Of a DNA stretch of 6,298 nt, positions 5,345-6,298 are shown in pieces. Below the pieces are notes generated by a model. It had not been told where the DNA came from. It searched no databases and worked only from the letters and a program-made list of their open reading frames with translations. Source of the DNA: Clostridia bacterium (GTDB lineage Bacteria > Bacillota > Clostridia > Oscillospirales > Oscillospiraceae); contig QKDF01000138.1 in the NCBI GenBank assembly GCA_003245395.1, forward strand, positions 1 to 6,298. Direction: 5' to 3'. Numbering within the stretch: the stretch's first letter is position 1; each line of letters starts with the position of its first letter. A program made the translations under genes and the position numbers.

Positions 5345-5917
5345 ATGGACATCAAAGAAATTCTGAAGAACGCAGGTATAGAGATTCCGGAGGATAAGCA
5401 GGAAGCCTTCAACAAGGACTTCCACACCTCCTACAAATCGGATGCAGAACTGTCCAAAGTCAAGACGCAGCTGACGGATACCAAGACTCAGCTGGATGCC
5501 GCCAACGCCAAGATTGCGGAATTCGGCGATACCGATCCGGCAAAGATCAAGCAGGAAGCAGCTGATTGGAAGGCCAAAGCCGAGACAGCAGAGACGGACT
5601 TCAAGAACAAGCTCGCCGAAATGGAAGTGAGCCAAGCCATTGAGGGCGCTGTTTCCGGTCTGAAGTTCACGTCCAACCTGGCCAAAGAGTCCGTGGTTGC
5701 CAAGGTTAAGTCCGCCGGACTGAAGTTGACGGATGGGAAGCTGATCGGCTTTGACGATATCATCAAGGGCCTGAAGGAATCTGACGCCGGTGCGTTCGTC
5801 CCTGACGGAAAACCCAAGCCTCAGTTCGGAGATCCCAAAGGCGGCGGAGCCGGAGTCCATACCGGCAGCGATGCTGTCTCCATGGAGGACGCACTGAAGG
5901 CACACTACAACATGTAA
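5345..5917 (+). CDS. Scaffolding protein, phage Gp20 family
   Basis: This 190-residue protein matches the phage minor structural protein Gp20 type, which acts as the internal scaffold during procapsid assembly. The ATG at 5345 follows GGAGG (5335-5339) by 5 bases. The frame is open further left, and another ATG lies at 5333, but that codon would overlap the ribosome binding site. Residues 1-20 carry the usual start (M-D-I-K-E-I-L, then I-P-E-D-K). Residues about 34-98 are rich in Lys, Glu, Ala and Gln in a coiled-coil pattern. A segment at 100-150 contains the typical D-G-K-L-I-G-F-D-D. The tail is flexible and Gly/Pro-rich (154-173), ending in an amphipathic helix (179-190) that probably touches the capsid protein. 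The stop TAA forms part of the next ribosome binding site. Confidence 0.88.
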   Translation: MDIKEILKNAGIEIPEDKQEAFNKDFHTSYKSDAELSKVKTQLTDTKTQLDAANAKIAEFGDTDPAKIKQEAADWKAKAETAETDFKNKLAEMEVSQAIEGAVSGLKFTSNLAKESVVAKVKSAGLKLTDGKLIGFDDIIKGLKESDAGAFVPDGKPKPQFGDPKGGGAGVHTGSDAVSMEDALKAHYNM

Positions 5918-5929
5918 GGAGATAATTTT

Positions 5930-6298
5930 ATGCCTATTACTCTCGCAGAAGCAAAAGCAGGCATGGCGGACAAGGTCGATCAGAACGTGATCGATACGTT
6001 CCGGCGCAATTCCCTGCTGCTGGATCTGCTCACGTTCGACGATTCCGTCAGCCCCGGTACCGGCGGCAGCACCATGACCTACGGTTACATGCAGCTCAAA
6101 ACTCCCTCCACTGCCGCGTTCCGTGAGATCAACAGCGAATACACGGCTAACGAGGCTGTCCGTGAGAAGAAGACTGCAGACCTGAAGATCTTCGGCGGCT
6201 CCGGTCAGGTCGACCGTGTGCTGCAGCAGACCTCCGGCGCCATCAACGAGATCAGCTTCCAGCTTAACCAGAAGGCCATCGGCGCGAAGAACCTTTTC
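5930..6298 (+). CDS. Major capsid protein, N-terminal part (runs off the window)
   Basis: The first 123 residues are present and open to the last base; the 3' end lies outside. The ATG at 5930 follows AAGGAG (5916-5921), which overlaps the scaffold stop. The sequence begins M-P-I-T-L-A-E-A-K and contains F-R-R-N-S-L-L-L-D near residues 24-32, a glycine-rich S-P-G-T-G-G-S-T, then M-T-Y-G-Y, and F-R-E-I-N-x-E-Y-T followed by K-I-F-G-G-S-G-Q-V-D-R-V. These are typical of HK97-fold shell proteins that follow a Gp20-type scaffold in Firmicutes phages. Hundreds of copies form the shell. It starts 12 bases after the scaffold gene, suggesting one message and coupled, high-level synthesis. Confidence 0.88.
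   Translation, partial: MPITLAEAKAGMADKVDQNVIDTFRRNSLLLDLLTFDDSVSPGTGGSTMTYGYMQLKTPSTAAFREINSEYTANEAVREKKTADLKIFGGSGQVDRVLQQTSGAINEISFQLNQKAIGAKNLF

Overview
This window is the start of the head and packaging module of a tailed double-stranded DNA phage or integrated prophage. All confident genes read rightward in the usual order: small terminase, large terminase, portal, minor capsid protein, scaffold, major capsid. Every gene has a strong GGAGG-type ribosome binding site, GTG and TTG starts are used, and the protein families (PBSX-type large terminase, SPP1-type portal, minor capsid protein 2, Gp20-type scaffold) are typical of Firmicutes phages. A clostridial gut or environmental host is my best guess. 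The sequence alone cannot name the species, or say whether this is a free phage or a prophage.

Layout. Bases 1-226 are AT-rich with no confident gene. They hold a plausible leftward intrinsic terminator (157-186), an imperfect palindrome (142-155), and at the extreme left edge what may be the first codons of a leftward gene. A small protein with a helix-turn-helix-like C terminus follows (227-493). It is separated from the small terminase by 86 bases packed with inverted repeats. The small terminase (580-1062), large terminase (1046-2260), portal (2260-3675) and a 59-residue cysteine-containing protein (3672-3851) overlap one another, which suggests translational coupling. The minor capsid protein (3854-4969) starts two bases further on. 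A repeat-rich gap (4970-5106) precedes a 52-residue basic protein (5107-5265). A second hairpin-bearing gap is followed by the scaffold (5345-5917) and the major capsid protein (from 5930, cut by the window edge).

How the genes work together. Scaffold and major capsid protein build the procapsid around a portal ring, and the minor capsid protein is probably mounted near that portal vertex. The small terminase selects viral DNA, and the large terminase pumps it through the portal by ATP hydrolysis and cuts it. No prohead protease is seen between portal and capsid, so this head probably matures with a removable scaffold rather than a proteolysed one.

The least ordinary feature is a short leader cassette present three times, centred on GATAACTGAA. 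One copy precedes the small terminase, and two lie in tandem before the 52-residue protein. Each is followed 29-37 bases later by GGAGGT and a start codon. I do not recognise this element, and it is the best candidate here for something undescribed.
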